Positions 9,168-19,738 of a DNA stretch of 64,000 bases are shown one piece after another. This DNA comes from Saccharomyces paradoxus. Lineage: Eukaryota; Ascomycota; Saccharomycetes; Saccharomycetales; Saccharomycetaceae. The notes beneath the pieces were generated by a model. It searched no databases. It was not told the origin of the DNA and was given only the letters and a program-made list of their open reading frames with translations. The number at the start of each line of letters is the position of its first letter. Within the stretch, counting starts at the first letter, position 1. The translations under genes were made by a program, and so were the position numbers. The DNA is taken from contig NC_047499.1 in the NCBI RefSeq assembly GCF_002079055.1, positions 806,001-870,000 of the forward strand, given 5' to 3'.

Positions 9168-11017
9168 AAACAGTACCATCTGACTTGAAAGGACCCATAT
9201 CACTATGGTTTAAGCAAGACCGCAACCCAGAAACTATAGAAGAGGTCACCGCACTCTGCAAAAAGTCTGACTGGAAAGAGTTACACAAAAGGTTTGATTT
9301 TAGAATTCAGTTTGGTACTGCTGGTTTAAGATCCCAAATGCAAGCTGGTTTTAACAGGATGAATACTTTAGTGATCATACAGGCCTCCCAGGGATTGGCA
9401 ACTTATGTGAGACAACAATTTCCAGACAATTTAGTAGCGGTTGTGGGACACGACCATAGATTCCATTCTAAGGAGTTCGCTAGAGCTGCAGCAGCAGCAT
9501 TTCTTTTAAAAGGCTTTAAGGTGCACTATTTGAATCCTGACCACGAATTTGTTCACACCCCTTTAGTTCCTTTTGCGGTAGACAAGTTAAAGGCATCCGT
9601 TGGCGTAATGATAACAGCAAGTCACAACCCAAAAATGGATAATGGATATAAAGTTTACTATTCCAATGGGTGCCAAATCATTCCACCCCACGATCATGCT
9701 ATTTCTGATTCAATTGATGCGAATTTAGAACCATGGGCTAATGTGTGGGATTTTGATGATGTCCTAAACAAGGGCCTCAAACAAGGCAAATTGATGTACT
9801 CCAGAGAAGAAATGTTGAAGTTTTATTTAGAGGAGGTTTCTAAAAACCTAATAGAAACCAACCCATTGAAGCTTGAAGTAAAAGCCAAACCTTGGTTCGT
9901 TTACACTCCAATGCATGGTGTTGGGTTTGACATTTTTAGTACCATCGTGAAAAAGACACTGTCTTTGGTAGAAGGTAAGGATTATCTATGTGTTCCTGAA
10001 CAGCAAAATCCAGACCCTTCTTTCCCAACCGTTGGGTTTCCTAACCCCGAAGAAAAAGGTGCTTTAGACATCGGTATAAACTTGGCAGAAAAGCATGATA
10101 TTAATTTACTTGTTGCCAACGATCCAGATGCCGATAGATTTTCTGTCGCTGTTAAAGATATGCAGTCAGGTGAATGGAGACAACTTACAGGTAATGAAAT
10201 CGGTTTCCTTTTTGCATTCTTTGAATATCAGAAATTCAAAAGCATGGACAAACAATTTCAGCACGAACATCCATTGGCTATGTTAAATTCAACAGTATCT
10301 TCACAAATGATTAAGAAAATGGCAGAAGTAGAAGGATTCCATTATGAGGATACATTAACAGGATTCAAGTGGATTGGAAACCGTGCCATACTCTTGGAAA
10401 AGAAAGGCTACTATGTTCCCTTTGGATTTGAGGAAGCAATAGGCTACATGTTTCCAGCAATGGAGCATGACAAAGATGGTATCAGTGCTTCCATTGTCTT
10501 TTTACAAGCTTACTGTAAATGGAAAATAGACGACAACTTGGACCCCTTAAGTGTCTTAGAAAGGGGTTTCAAAAAATACGGCGTATTTAAAGAGTACAAC
10601 GGCTATTACGTCGTTCCAAGTCCAATTGTTACAAAAGAAATATTTGAATACATCAGAAATGTCTACACTCCTAAGGGCGTATCATATCCTTCATCTATTG
10701 GTGAAGAAATCGAGGTACTTTACTATCGAGATTTAACTACTGGTTACCAATCGGACACGCCAAATCATAAGCCTACTTTACCCGTTGATCCTACATCACA
10801 AATGATAACAATATCAGCTAGACCAAGTAACGGTAATGAGAATGAGCATATCCGCTTTACGATTCGCGGGTCCGGAACGGAACCAAAACTTAAGGTGTAT
10901 ATTGAAGCTTGTGCAAATAAAGAACAAAGAGCCACTTTCTTGGCGAAATTGACTTGGAATGTGCTGAAACGAGAGTGGTTTAGGCCCGATAAAATGGATA
11001 TAGTTACAAAATTTTGA
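9149..11017 (+). CDS. PGM3: Pgm3/Prm15, phosphoglucomutase-family (phosphoribomutase) enzyme
   Basis: A 622-residue alpha-D-phosphohexomutase family protein, called PGM3 or PRM15 (YMR278W). The S. cerevisiae enzyme interconverts ribose-1-phosphate and ribose-5-phosphate and has minor phosphoglucomutase activity. The family's motifs are visible: FGTAGLR near the N terminus, the active-site phosphoserine loop TASHNPKMDNGYK, the metal-binding DPDADR, the sugar-specificity loop GFEEAIGYM and the phosphate-binding RGSGTEPK near the C terminus. I chose the ATG at 9149 (MPQRILETVPSD), which gives the family length. The open frame extends upstream only through a TTG codon at 9095. It converges on YMR279C with a 97-base gap. 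Confidence 0.95.
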   Translation: MPQRILETVPSDLKGPISLWFKQDRNPETIEEVTALCKKSDWKELHKRFDFRIQFGTAGLRSQMQAGFNRMNTLVIIQASQGLATYVRQQFPDNLVAVVGHDHRFHSKEFARAAAAAFLLKGFKVHYLNPDHEFVHTPLVPFAVDKLKASVGVMITASHNPKMDNGYKVYYSNGCQIIPPHDHAISDSIDANLEPWANVWDFDDVLNKGLKQGKLMYSREEMLKFYLEEVSKNLIETNPLKLEVKAKPWFVYTPMHGVGFDIFSTIVKKTLSLVEGKDYLCVPEQQNPDPSFPTVGFPNPEEKGALDIGINLAEKHDINLLVANDPDADRFSVAVKDMQSGEWRQLTGNEIGFLFAFFEYQKFKSMDKQFQHEHPLAMLNSTVSSQMIKKMAEVEGFHYEDTLTGFKWIGNRAILLEKKGYYVPFGFEEAIGYMFPAMEHDKDGISASIVFLQAYCKWKIDDNLDPLSVLERGFKKYGVFKEYNGYYVVPSPIVTKEIFEYIRNVYTPKGVSYPSSIGEEIEVLYYRDLTTGYQSDTPNHKPTLPVDPTSQMITISARPSNGNENEHIRFTIRGSGTEPKLKVYIEACANKEQRATFLAKLTWNVLKREWFRPDKMDIVTKF

Positions 11018-11114
11018 AACTGTTTGAGCCTATACATTAACTGGACCACTAATGTAAAATACCATTATATTTGTTGTTTGTACCTACCCTTATATCAATA
11101 TAAATTTAACTAAT

Positions 11115-12737
11115 TTATGCCTCCAAACTTTTCTTTTCACACTTTCTACGTTGATTCCAAAGGTTTTCAAGCATGTAAGTAACACTGATCAAAAAACCAA
11201 GAGAAGCTAGCCCAATGCCCAAATAGATAGCTGCTCGATAACCTTTCAAGAGATCATTGCCGCTTTTATTAATTTGGTGTTCAACAGTACCTCCCATACC
11301 TAAGCATAGAGACGCCGAATAATTAATAACTGTATTTACCAATGATCCAGCCATACCTTGGTACTGCATTGGGAGACCGTCACTCAATATAATGGATGAA
11401 GCCGGGAATGACAGGTCCATTCCAAAGCATAATATAGCCTGCATTGCAAAGTTCAATTTCCAATAGCTTTGTTCCACTGGCAACACACTGAACATTATGG
11501 AACCGGCATCAAATGCTATTAGTGAAAAACATAGTAGTAAGGCCGGTCCTAATCTCTTGATAGAAAAGGCGACAAAGAATGCCGCCATAGATCCGAAAAT
11601 GACAAAAACAAAATACGTACCACCAGTCCAGACAGGGCTATAATGCCTCAAGTTTAGTTGGAAGGATACGTAATAAAATGTCCAAATACCAAACGACCCC
11701 CATCCCAGGAATACGGCTAATAAAATCATAATCATATGACGGTTCTTGGTCATTTCACGAGGTAGAAGAGGAACCTCTGCATACTTACTCTCATAAACAA
11801 AAAAAGCAACCAAGAATATCACAGATATTATTAGAAGAACAATGATATAAGCTTTATCCCAGCCTACTATTGGTGCTTGATTCCAGACAAAGTTGAAGAG
11901 AATCAGTCCAACAATGGCAAGAGCGGAACCAGTCCAATCCATTGAAAGCCCATGAATATTTGTTGGTACATTGTTTGGGATAGAATACCAAGCCATTAAT
12001 AAACTTAGAAACGTTGCAATGCCAAAGGCATAAAACACCCAAGGCCACTGATCGGGGTCTTCGGTGACAATTAATCCCCCGAATAAGCCACCAAACATGC
12101 CGCCTGTTGGAGCACATGCACCGATGAAACTAATAACAATATTCTTCCTGAATGAACCGACCTTATAAACATGGCCAACAAGCCCCATAATATTCGGTAA
12201 AATGAACGCAATTCCTACTCCTTGGAATGCGCGACTTGTAATGAAAAACGCGTCACTATTAGAATATTTGGAAAGACCAGAAATTATAGACCAAACGATC
12301 ACAATAACATAACCAACCATCAACATTTTCTTCAATCCATAAATATCTCCTAACCTCCCACTAATAAGAATAAATGACCCAGCAGCCAATGGGAAAGATG
12401 CCATCAACCATGCCTGATTGTTCGCTTCTGAATTAAAGGATTTCGAAAGCACGTTCATTATACAGAGAGCATGAGTTTGGCCGGCTTGATTCAATAATTG
12501 TGCCAACATGCATGTGGCTATGAACATTAGCTCCTTCCCGAAGGAACCAAAGTAAGTGGGGTCTTGCCATGGCGAGTCATTGGTCACTTGATTTGACTTG
12601 ATTGAAGAAGCTATTGTTGTCACCTCTTCATCTTCTGTGGAAACTATCACTTTGTCGTTTGTTTTCATTGTCGTTTTCTCATTTATCTCAGAGTCCGTGC
12701 CCTGCACGCTCGTTTTCTTTTTAAAGATGGGAAACAT
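11115..12737 (-). CDS. Major facilitator superfamily drug:H+ antiporter, Atr1-like (YMR279C homologue)
   Basis: A 540-residue multi-spanning plasma-membrane transporter of the DHA2 (14-spanner) family, the counterpart of YMR279C and paralogue of ATR1. Overexpression of the S. cerevisiae gene gives boron resistance. Many hydrophobic segments are visible. The MFS loop motif between segments 2 and 3 appears as SGRLGDIYGLKK, and a motif C-like stretch as GACAPTGGMFGGLFGG. The N-terminal tail of about 70 residues is hydrophilic and rich in Thr, Lys and Glu. I chose the ATG at 12735-12737 (MFPIFKKKTS); the two codons upstream start with TTG and are unlikely to be used. The real substrate is not shown by sequence. 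Confidence 0.93.
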   Translation of the reverse strand: MFPIFKKKTSVQGTDSEINEKTTMKTNDKVIVSTEDEEVTTIASSIKSNQVTNDSPWQDPTYFGSFGKELMFIATCMLAQLLNQAGQTHALCIMNVLSKSFNSEANNQAWLMASFPLAAGSFILISGRLGDIYGLKKMLMVGYVIVIVWSIISGLSKYSNSDAFFITSRAFQGVGIAFILPNIMGLVGHVYKVGSFRKNIVISFIGACAPTGGMFGGLFGGLIVTEDPDQWPWVFYAFGIATFLSLLMAWYSIPNNVPTNIHGLSMDWTGSALAIVGLILFNFVWNQAPIVGWDKAYIIVLLIISVIFLVAFFVYESKYAEVPLLPREMTKNRHMIMILLAVFLGWGSFGIWTFYYVSFQLNLRHYSPVWTGGTYFVFVIFGSMAAFFVAFSIKRLGPALLLCFSLIAFDAGSIMFSVLPVEQSYWKLNFAMQAILCFGMDLSFPASSIILSDGLPMQYQGMAGSLVNTVINYSASLCLGMGGTVEHQINKSGNDLLKGYRAAIYLGIGLASLGFLISVTYMLENLWNQRRKCEKKSLEA

Positions 12738-13413
12738 TTCCAATCGGACCTATGTGTTGTATGTTTGAGTGTTTAGCTTGGCTTGCTGAAACTAACCATA
12801 GTTAAAAGATGTATTTTCACTGCCTTATATATCTATTTTTGTCCAACCTAAATCTCTTGAGTATCTTTCTCGAAAAAGTACTATAAAAGAAAATTAAGCT
12901 CGTAACCATGGCAATAGTGCAGGCAAATCTTCATCATGCCATTGTTATTTAATAAACAAAACTCCCGTAAAAAAACAGAGAAAGTTTACGCGTCCTACGA
13001 ACGTTTGTCTGAGGAGAATATATTTTTTTTAATCAATATACGAACCACGTTTTTGGCGTCGCATTGTCGGCGCTATTTATGCGCACCCTTGTTGCCTTGT
13101 CTTCCCTTCCGTGCAGTCTCCGCGCTGTCAAACGGTGTTCCTCCGGTAACGTAACCATGGGAACTGATAAAAATTTCCTAATTGGAGGAGTAGTTCCATT
13201 GAGAAATCAGAAGAACATTGGTACCCAACCAAAGTCTGTTTTGGCGTCATCTTTGTTATCTTCTTTTTTTCTTCCAACAATAGGTTTGGCTGTTCATAAA
13301 ATGAACGTGAGCTACGGCAACTGCCTAATGTGAAATTGTATGTGAGAATATTATTTGTTTCGTGAATATTTAGAGTATTCCGTTTTGCATATATTAAACT
13401 ATGAAATAAAGAG
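12738..13413 (-). promoter_or_regulatory. YMR279C upstream region and CAT8 3' flank
   Basis: A 676-base spacer between two minus-strand genes. Its middle part (about 13055-13150) is richer in G+C than its surroundings. Small ATG ORFs occur here but none resembles a known protein. The part next to the CAT8 stop is AT-rich and fits a transcript 3' end. Confidence 0.45.
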
Positions 13414-16400
13414 TTATTTGGCGTTTTGCCATTGGAACAAATCAGGTATATTATTGGTGTTGGAGCTTCCACCACTAGAACTTTTTGATCTATCTGTATT
13501 GTAACGATTTTTCTGAGGGCGTCTTGGACCGCGGTGGGACGCTGAAGGCCCTGAGGAAGTCCTTCTCATTTGAAACAGTGTAGAAGGTGTATCCAGCTGA
13601 TGACCGTTTGTACTGTCTGGGTTCTCTTGGGAGTTACTGTCACCTTTTGAATTATTGCCTGATGATAGGGATCTTTGATTACTGGTAGTTCTAGTACCTA
13701 TAGAGGATATTATTCCTTGACTCAAAATTGAGTCGGTGGGGTTCAATACTTCTCTGGCATTCATGTGCGATCGATCCGAGTCATCATTAAACGTTGTATC
13801 CAAGATGATACTGTTTTTACTTCGATTTGATGTAGTAGATGTCGTGTTAGTATTTGAAATATCGGGCGTATCCACCAATAAAGGAGCTAACCCAAGTGAT
13901 GCGTCTACTATGTAGTCATAGTCCACCCCAGAATAATTGACATTTGTCATAAAATTGTTGAAGTTCCCCAAATCGTTAAAATCACAGTTGTCCATTCCAT
14001 GCTTCGTGCTTCCAAGGATGCTGCTTTGGCTGGTATTACTAGCAGTTGAAGGTGGTTTAAAATTGGAGCCAGTGTTTGTAGCGGCTTTTTTATTTGATCC
14101 TGGATCCCGTGATGTAGAGCTCTGATCATTCTGATACAGAAAGTTGTTGATACTAATGTTGGAGAAGGAATTGTCGTTGTTCAGCAATCTCATTAGCTTT
14201 GTCAAGCTATAGTTACTCTTGCTGCTGAAACCTAAATTATTCTTTTCCATATTCGTACCTTTATCTTTCTGCTGCAATTGACTGTTTTCTAAACGCCCAG
14301 GGTTTTGGTTAACCACTGGTTCTAACCGTTCTGGTTTAGGGTCCACATTATCCTTTATGAGATCTAAATTACTTGGCAGGCTGAATATCGCATCCATATG
14401 CATAAGCTTATTATCAACCGCATTTTGACCTGTATTCGAGTTACCAGCCTGCAAGAATGGTGCCATATTTAAAAAACTTAGGTTCCCAATATTGGCATCT
14501 GCGGTACCCGTCAAAGCTCTATTACTCTCATCCACGTTGTTGTTATGACTATTCGTACAATTTGGTCCTTCAGGATGGGTAAACAATGCAGTGAGGTCGG
14601 TATTACTAAATGAGAATGGAAACAGATTGCTGGTCGACACGTTTTTCTTATTATCATTCTGGAGACTTGATGCATTCTGGCCTTTGACTATACTGTCATT
14701 GTCTACATTTCGTTTCGTGTCGTTTTCATATTTTAATCTCTTATTACCGTTGCTTGCATTTGTCATTGGTGACTGATCCGATTCAGGATTATCGTCATTA
14801 CTACCGCCGTTTCCATAAAGATACTCGTGTTCTGGATTTTCCCTTTTGACAATAGATTTACTTGATCTATTTTCTGCGCTGTTCTTCGATTGAGAGCCAA
14901 AAAGTGGTTTTAATGATGTAGTCGTGGCAGGCGGTAACCCCATCAATCTGTTGTAGTAATTCAATTTCTTTTCCAGGAATTTGTCCAGTCTTTCAACTTT
15001 TACATTAGGTGCTTTCAACAATAGGTTAATGGTCATATCAAATAGTTTTAATGTGTGCCAAGAGGCAATTCCAGGCAAATCCAGAAGCCTATCGTTTTCG
15101 ATGTCTTTGATGGTGTCGAGAAGGAGATTTTTATTATCTAAGAACAAAGCACCGCCTTTGGTATATTCCAAAGAACCTCTGGCACATAGCAAAGAAAACC
15201 TGATTAACGTTCTTGATACATTCAAAGGCAATGGCAAATACATCGAATTGATAGTTTGGAAAATTGTAAGCGTTGCATTGGTAGCTTGCTGTAAAATGAT
15301 ATATGAGGATGACGTCCTTATGGCAGGAGACGTCATGTCAACATCTACTATCATGTGGTCCTGGTCGGTTGCACCTTTAGAGTCGTTGTTGAACATAGAC
15401 TGCTTCTTTTTTGTTACATTATCAACGTTTTTAGGCAGAGGCTTGGTTGCAATAACTGGTAAATGTATCATAGATTTGGCCAAAAAATAGAACAGTAATA
15501 AAATCTTCTTTTCAAATAGTATGATGTCTTTCTTCTCAAATGTCGTTTCAGTATTTCTCTGATTATTTGCTCTTACCTCGTCTAAATTCACGGTTCCGTT
15601 TACAGTTATTTGAAAGTAGTACATTTCCGGCAGTTGGTTTCTCCAGTTATCCAGCGCGTTTTCATGTACTAATGCTACTTCAGAAGTTATACGTTCATCC
15701 ATCATACCTCTCTTGAAAATTGAGTCTAGAATGTTACCCAATATTTTAGCAAATCTGATTATCTGCAACGAAAAGCTTGAAACTTGACCTTGTAGTTGAA
15801 TCTTTTTAGCTTTTTTGTTCTTTTTTTCATTTTCCATGGATAACTGATCCTTATATTCAACATCAGAGATTGGTAATGCACATTCGATATCAAAATCTTT
15901 GAGTAAACGGGGAACACCAAGTTGCAATGAGGCAAAAACGTCAATGTAATAAATGGCCCAAAACAGTAATCTTCTCTCACTTTGTTCGAATTTTTGTAGA
16001 ACTGGGTTAGAGTGTACACTCAATACGGCACTAGGACATCTGTGAAGCCTCAATTGTTGTGCCATAGAAACAATACGACCTCTTACCCCATAAATTGCCG
16101 AGATATCACCCACATTTAGATAATAAAAGGATGCCAAAGATAACAATTGTAAAGATGGTAATGATGTTGTGGACATATTTAAAAAATAAGGATTTTTCGG
16201 AATTATTAGGGAAAGCTGGTGATAATATGCCATTAATCTAGCATATTTAGCCTTCGGATTCTTCGGTACGGTGTATTTTATTTTTTCCATTTTAATCTTA
16301 ATTAGCAACCCCATTTGTAACATAATTACAACCTTTAAGGCGAATATCTCATGATTGGTGATGACGGTACTTTTGGTAGTGTTACTGGTCTTCGAATTTT

Positions 16401-17715
16401 CTAAAGATAAATCCCTTACGACTTCAACAAAATTATTAAGATATAGTAAGAAATGGTCATTGTTTAGGATTGGTACCTGATTAGACCAAAATTTGAAAAA
16501 AAGGTGTAAAAGCTCTTTGATTTCAGTGAGGGAAAGTAGTTCATTATCGTAATCGTTAGCCAGCTTTTCTGATTGCTTTGAAAAGGAGTTTACGTTAAAT
16601 TTTAAAGCAATCAAAAACCTTTTCAAGTCAACAAAATCGGAGAGGTTGGTGGTTTGAAACGTTTTCAAAAAAGCCGGATCATCATTAGGTTTCTTACCTT
16701 CGTCCTTCTCCTTTAACGTGTTTGAAGTCGAAGGTAACAGAAGTCGTGGAGCCGGCAACCTATTCTTCAATGAAGATAACAGTGAAACCGTATACAAACA
16801 CTGCTTTGAGTTGAAACCAAATATTTGCCTTATCCTGGTTAAAAGCTGAGGGATAAACAGGATTTCTTCAGTGGATCTTGGAATGGATAAAGAAACTAGA
16901 GTTGCCAATTGAGTGCTACGTTGGTGAGTCGTCATCGATTTTAGTGCCTTTACCGCAGGAAGACCGGGAGCCTCATCCTGTTCAAACGATATGGCGGTTG
17001 GATCGTTTAAGCTCGTGGAAGTGGGCTTAACGTGTAAATGATTTGTACATGAAACGCCATCACAAAGATGGTCTTTGTGTGGCAGCGGAGGTGGTGCTTC
17101 TAATGAACTCATTGCTGAAGTACTATTGTCACTATCGACTTTGCCATTTTGCAGCTGCTTATTAACCGTTTGATTTAATAAATAGATGTTCGTAGAAGAC
17201 AAATTCAAAGGCGCGTCCTTCAAATCCTGTTTGAAATTGCCTCTGACCGTATTATCTATTGATGTTGGTGGCCGTGATTGTGAAACAAGGCTTATTTGCT
17301 GCTCTTTGATATCACACAAAGCCAGTAAACGCTTATTCTCTGCCTCTAGTTCGCGTACTCTTTCTTCCAAGCTTTCTGTGTAACCTTTTGGATACGCCTT
17401 CCTCAGTAACTTGTCGCTTATTCTACATTCAAATCCGACCGCAGCACACTGCGAACACTGTGGCCTTTTACCATCGCATCTGGTCTTCTTAGATCGACAC
17501 CTGTCACAAGCTTGAGCTATCCTATAAATAGGAGTAGATAAGGGTGTCGGAGAAGTCGTCTTAATCATTGCTTCCTTTACATTTTCGGAAAAATGGGGGT
17601 TTGCCTCTGAACTTAGAGTTCTATTAGATATGCTGGGACCGCTGAGCGCTTGCGAACCCAGAGTCCTAATAACTCTGGGTTCCAAACCTTGTCGACCAGA
17701 GTTGTTATTTGCCAT
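13414..17715 (-). CDS. CAT8: Cat8, zinc-cluster activator of gluconeogenic genes
   Basis: A 1433-residue nuclear transcription activator, identical in length to S. cerevisiae Cat8. When glucose is absent, Snf1-dependent phosphorylation lets it activate gluconeogenic and glyoxylate genes, and ADH2, through carbon source-responsive elements. The Zn(II)2Cys6 cluster is complete: Cys at residues 70, 73, 80, 87, 90 and 97 ([11 protein letters not shown], then CSQC and FEC). A coiled-coil dimerisation stretch follows ([20 protein letters not shown]). The fungal-specific middle homology region covers roughly residues 400-950. The C-terminal third is low-complexity, rich in Asn and Ser, as expected for activation regions. 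ATG is at 17713-17715. Its target ADH2 lies 42 kb away in the same window. Confidence 0.97.
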   Translation of the reverse strand: MANNNSGRQGLEPRVIRTLGSQALSGPSISNRTLSSEANPHFSENVKEAMIKTTSPTPLSTPIYRIAQACDRCRSKKTRCDGKRPQCSQCAAVGFECRISDKLLRKAYPKGYTESLEERVRELEAENKRLLALCDIKEQQISLVSQSRPPTSIDNTVRGNFKQDLKDAPLNLSSTNIYLLNQTVNKQLQNGKVDSDNSTSAMSSLEAPPPLPHKDHLCDGVSCTNHLHVKPTSTSLNDPTAISFEQDEAPGLPAVKALKSMTTHQRSTQLATLVSLSIPRSTEEILFIPQLLTRIRQIFGFNSKQCLYTVSLLSSLKNRLPAPRLLLPSTSNTLKEKDEGKKPNDDPAFLKTFQTTNLSDFVDLKRFLIALKFNVNSFSKQSEKLANDYDNELLSLTEIKELLHLFFKFWSNQVPILNNDHFLLYLNNFVEVVRDLSLENSKTSNTTKSTVITNHEIFALKVVIMLQMGLLIKIKMEKIKYTVPKNPKAKYARLMAYYHQLSLIIPKNPYFLNMSTTSLPSLQLLSLASFYYLNVGDISAIYGVRGRIVSMAQQLRLHRCPSAVLSVHSNPVLQKFEQSERRLLFWAIYYIDVFASLQLGVPRLLKDFDIECALPISDVEYKDQLSMENEKKNKKAKKIQLQGQVSSFSLQIIRFAKILGNILDSIFKRGMMDERITSEVALVHENALDNWRNQLPEMYYFQITVNGTVNLDEVRANNQRNTETTFEKKDIILFEKKILLLFYFLAKSMIHLPVIATKPLPKNVDNVTKKKQSMFNNDSKGATDQDHMIVDVDMTSPAIRTSSSYIILQQATNATLTIFQTINSMYLPLPLNVSRTLIRFSLLCARGSLEYTKGGALFLDNKNLLLDTIKDIENDRLLDLPGIASWHTLKLFDMTINLLLKAPNVKVERLDKFLEKKLNYYNRLMGLPPATTTSLKPLFGSQSKNSAENRSSKSIVKRENPEHEYLYGNGGSNDDNPESDQSPMTNASNGNKRLKYENDTKRNVDNDSIVKGQNASSLQNDNKKNVSTSNLFPFSFSNTDLTALFTHPEGPNCTNSHNNNVDESNRALTGTADANIGNLSFLNMAPFLQAGNSNTGQNAVDNKLMHMDAIFSLPSNLDLIKDNVDPKPERLEPVVNQNPGRLENSQLQQKDKGTNMEKNNLGFSSKSNYSLTKLMRLLNNDNSFSNISINNFLYQNDQSSTSRDPGSNKKAATNTGSNFKPPSTASNTSQSSILGSTKHGMDNCDFNDLGNFNNFMTNVNYSGVDYDYIVDASLGLAPLLVDTPDISNTNTTSTTSNRSKNSIILDTTFNDDSDRSHMNAREVLNPTDSILSQGIISSIGTRTTSNQRSLSSGNNSKGDSNSQENPDSTNGHQLDTPSTLFQMRRTSSGPSASHRGPRRPQKNRYNTDRSKSSSGGSSNTNNIPDLFQWQNAK

Positions 17716-18725
17716 GATTTTGTAATTTGTGTTTTTCTCAACTGATAAGTTTACTTTATGGTGTTGTAATATTGTCTATGAGAAGATAAATACTGTGATG
17801 AATTATCAACAAATTCTTTGTCTTTTTACGGTACCACCAGTTTAAAGGGGAGCTTGACAAAATCTACTATTTTTACAGCTGCTTTCTTTTTTTGAGTGTC
17901 ACTGACCAATCATGCTTTCGTACCCCACAAAATATCAGCCCCGCCGCTCCATGCATACCCCGGTTATCGCGTAATACGAAAATACACTGAAAACCTCGGC
18001 GGCAAAAAACTTCCTAAATGGCCAGGTAATACCGATAAGGAGAAGTCTCAAGAAAAAGTAATAGCCTCAAAATCCCCAAAACCTAATAAGTGCGCCTTTC
18101 TATGGTTCACTGCTTCTAATAATCGATTGCTCTAGTTTTTTTTCCCTATGTTACACACAAACTCTCTTTCTTTGATATAATAGCTACTGTATCGCAAATA
18201 AACACCGGTCAAAAAGGAGAGAGAAAAGGTACAAGAACTGAATATTCTGTAGCACCAAAAATAATATGTTAAAGAAAAGAAATATTGTACCTTCTTTAGC
18301 AGATGCGAAAGTTTTCCAAAAGAGGAAATTACGAATCACACGAATTTAACAGCAGTAGTCGTAGCACAACCTGCTATAGCAGTAACTTCTTTTTCTAACA
18401 GCCTCTTCTAGTCACTTTCTAATTTTGAACGTTGAGTAATTTTCCTTAGGTATATATATGGGAATGTGTCAATGTGTATGTGAAAGAAACCCCCAGCCGG
18501 GTAGCCAAATGCACTCTCCTAATTTTCCGTTTGGCCCTCTCTATCTCGTAGGTGTTATTCCTTCTAGAAGGTTTATTACTTATGTTAACGTCTTAGAAAA
18601 ATAAAAGTTGATGCTGCACTTTTATTTATACGTTTGAACTACCCTCTTATTGATCAGTATACATAAGCAACGCTGCAGCTTGAGGTGTAGATAACACTTT
18701 TTATTCAACCGTGAAGAAACTTTAG
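17716..18725. promoter_or_regulatory. Divergent CAT8/GPI12 intergenic region
   Basis: A 1010-base spacer separating divergent genes. The CAT8-proximal third holds a CCAAT box and two Mig1-like sites, listed separately. The GPI12-proximal part has a TATATATATG stretch near 18452 and a TTCTAGAA palindrome at 18562-18569 that is only a partial heat-shock element. The 79-codon open frame at 17896-18135 lacks an ATG start and resembles nothing I know. No RNA gene is evident. Confidence 0.5.
17906..17944 (-). promoter_or_regulatory. Putative Hap2/3/4/5 (CCAAT) and Mig1 sites upstream of CAT8
   Basis: A CCAAT pentamer lies at 17906-17910. Next to it CCCCAC (17923-17928), followed by an AT-rich run, reads on the minus strand as AT-rich + GTGGGG, the Mig1 consensus layout. 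A second core, CCCCGC (GCGGGG on the other strand), is at 17939-17944 but lacks the AT flank. They lie about 190-230 bases upstream of the CAT8 ATG. CAT8 in S. cerevisiae is repressed by Mig1 and activated through the Hap complex, so the match is meaningful though unproven here. Confidence 0.55.
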
Positions 18726-19640
18726 ATGAAGATGTTGGGGCGTGCAAAGGTTAATTTTTCGAAACTGCTCTATAAAATTACTAAACTAGCCATAGTATTG
18801 ACCATACTATATATTTATTTTACGCCCAAAATTATCTCTCGAAACAATGAATCACTGCAGCATTTTTTCCCTCATAAATATGGTGATTATCAAATCAATT
18901 TGGTCATAGCGCACCCTGATGACGAAGTCATGTTTTTTTCGCCCATGATCTCTCAACTTAATTCATACTTTCCGAGTACTGTCCCATTTAACATATTCTG
19001 CTTGTCAAAGGGTAATGCCGAAGGTCTTGGTAAAACCAGGGTAAGAGAATTAAATGAGTCGGCCGCCTTGTTGCTACACAATGAAAGAACGGTCTCCGTA
19101 CAGGTCATGGATTTCCAGGATGGTATGGACAAAATCTGGGATATCGATTCAATAACTTCTTCTCTTTCACAAAAAATAGATATAAAGAATCGTAACTTGA
19201 ATCAGATCATCGTTACCTTCGGTTCATATGGTGTATCTGACCATATCAATCATAAAAGCTGTCATGCCGCTGTTAAAAAATTGGTCGATGATTATGCTCA
19301 ATTAGGCACCAAGAAGAATGAGCGAACACCTCATATCACAGCATTATATTTGAGAAGCTACAGGAACAACATCGTTTTAAAGTATAACTCTTTTATTTGG
19401 GAAATCCTGAAAATGCTTTACAACCTGATTTCCCCTTTTCGTAGAGTAATCCATGCACTTCCGTCGAAGACAACGGCCGAAAGCAATAGGATTCTACTAA
19501 TGAATACGCATGCGCAGTACACACTAGCGTTTGCCGCTATGCTAAATGCTCACAAATCTCAAGTTGTGTGGTTTAGATACGGATGGTGGATACTATCCAG
19601 ATTCGTCTTCGTAAATGAGTTCGATGTTTATACATATTAA
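18726..19640 (+). CDS. GPI12: Gpi12, N-acetylglucosaminyl-phosphatidylinositol de-N-acetylase
   Basis: A 304-residue ER enzyme that removes the acetyl group from GlcNAc-PI, the second step of GPI-anchor synthesis (PIG-L family). One membrane segment lies at about residues 16-33 (KITKLAIVLTILYIYF), placing the catalytic domain on the cytosolic side by analogy with PIG-L. The zinc-binding motif AHPDDE is at 62-67, and the second metal-ligand motif is visible as VSDHINHKSCH. Both are diagnostic of the LmbE/PIG-L fold. The length matches the S. cerevisiae protein. ATG is at 18726. A second in-frame Met two codons on (MKMLG) could also serve. It converges with AEP2, 98 bases apart. Confidence 0.96.
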   Translation: MKMLGRAKVNFSKLLYKITKLAIVLTILYIYFTPKIISRNNESLQHFFPHKYGDYQINLVIAHPDDEVMFFSPMISQLNSYFPSTVPFNIFCLSKGNAEGLGKTRVRELNESAALLLHNERTVSVQVMDFQDGMDKIWDIDSITSSLSQKIDIKNRNLNQIIVTFGSYGVSDHINHKSCHAAVKKLVDDYAQLGTKKNERTPHITALYLRSYRNNIVLKYNSFIWEILKMLYNLISPFRRVIHALPSKTTAESNRILLMNTHAQYTLAFAAMLNAHKSQVVWFRYGWWILSRFVFVNEFDVYTY

Positions 19641-19738
19641 ACTCTACATTTTAGATATACATAAGAGGTCCTATATTATTTACATCCTGTAGAATAAGAA
19701 TATGCAAAAAAAAAATGCTAATTCTAATTACACTTTTC

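Noticed and set aside
12936-13154. 72-codon ATG open frame upstream of YMR279C
   Set aside because: Short, with no homology that I recognise. The region is better explained as a promoter, though expression data could change this.
14981-15490. 169-codon plus-strand open frame opposite CAT8
   Set aside because: It is fully antisense to CAT8 and has no recognisable domain.
17896-18135. 79-codon open frame in the CAT8/GPI12 spacer
   Set aside because: It starts with GTG, not ATG, resembles no protein I know and covers the CAT8 promoter motifs.
18562-18569. TTCTAGAA as a heat-shock element upstream of GPI12
   Set aside because: It has only two perfect units; a working element normally needs three.
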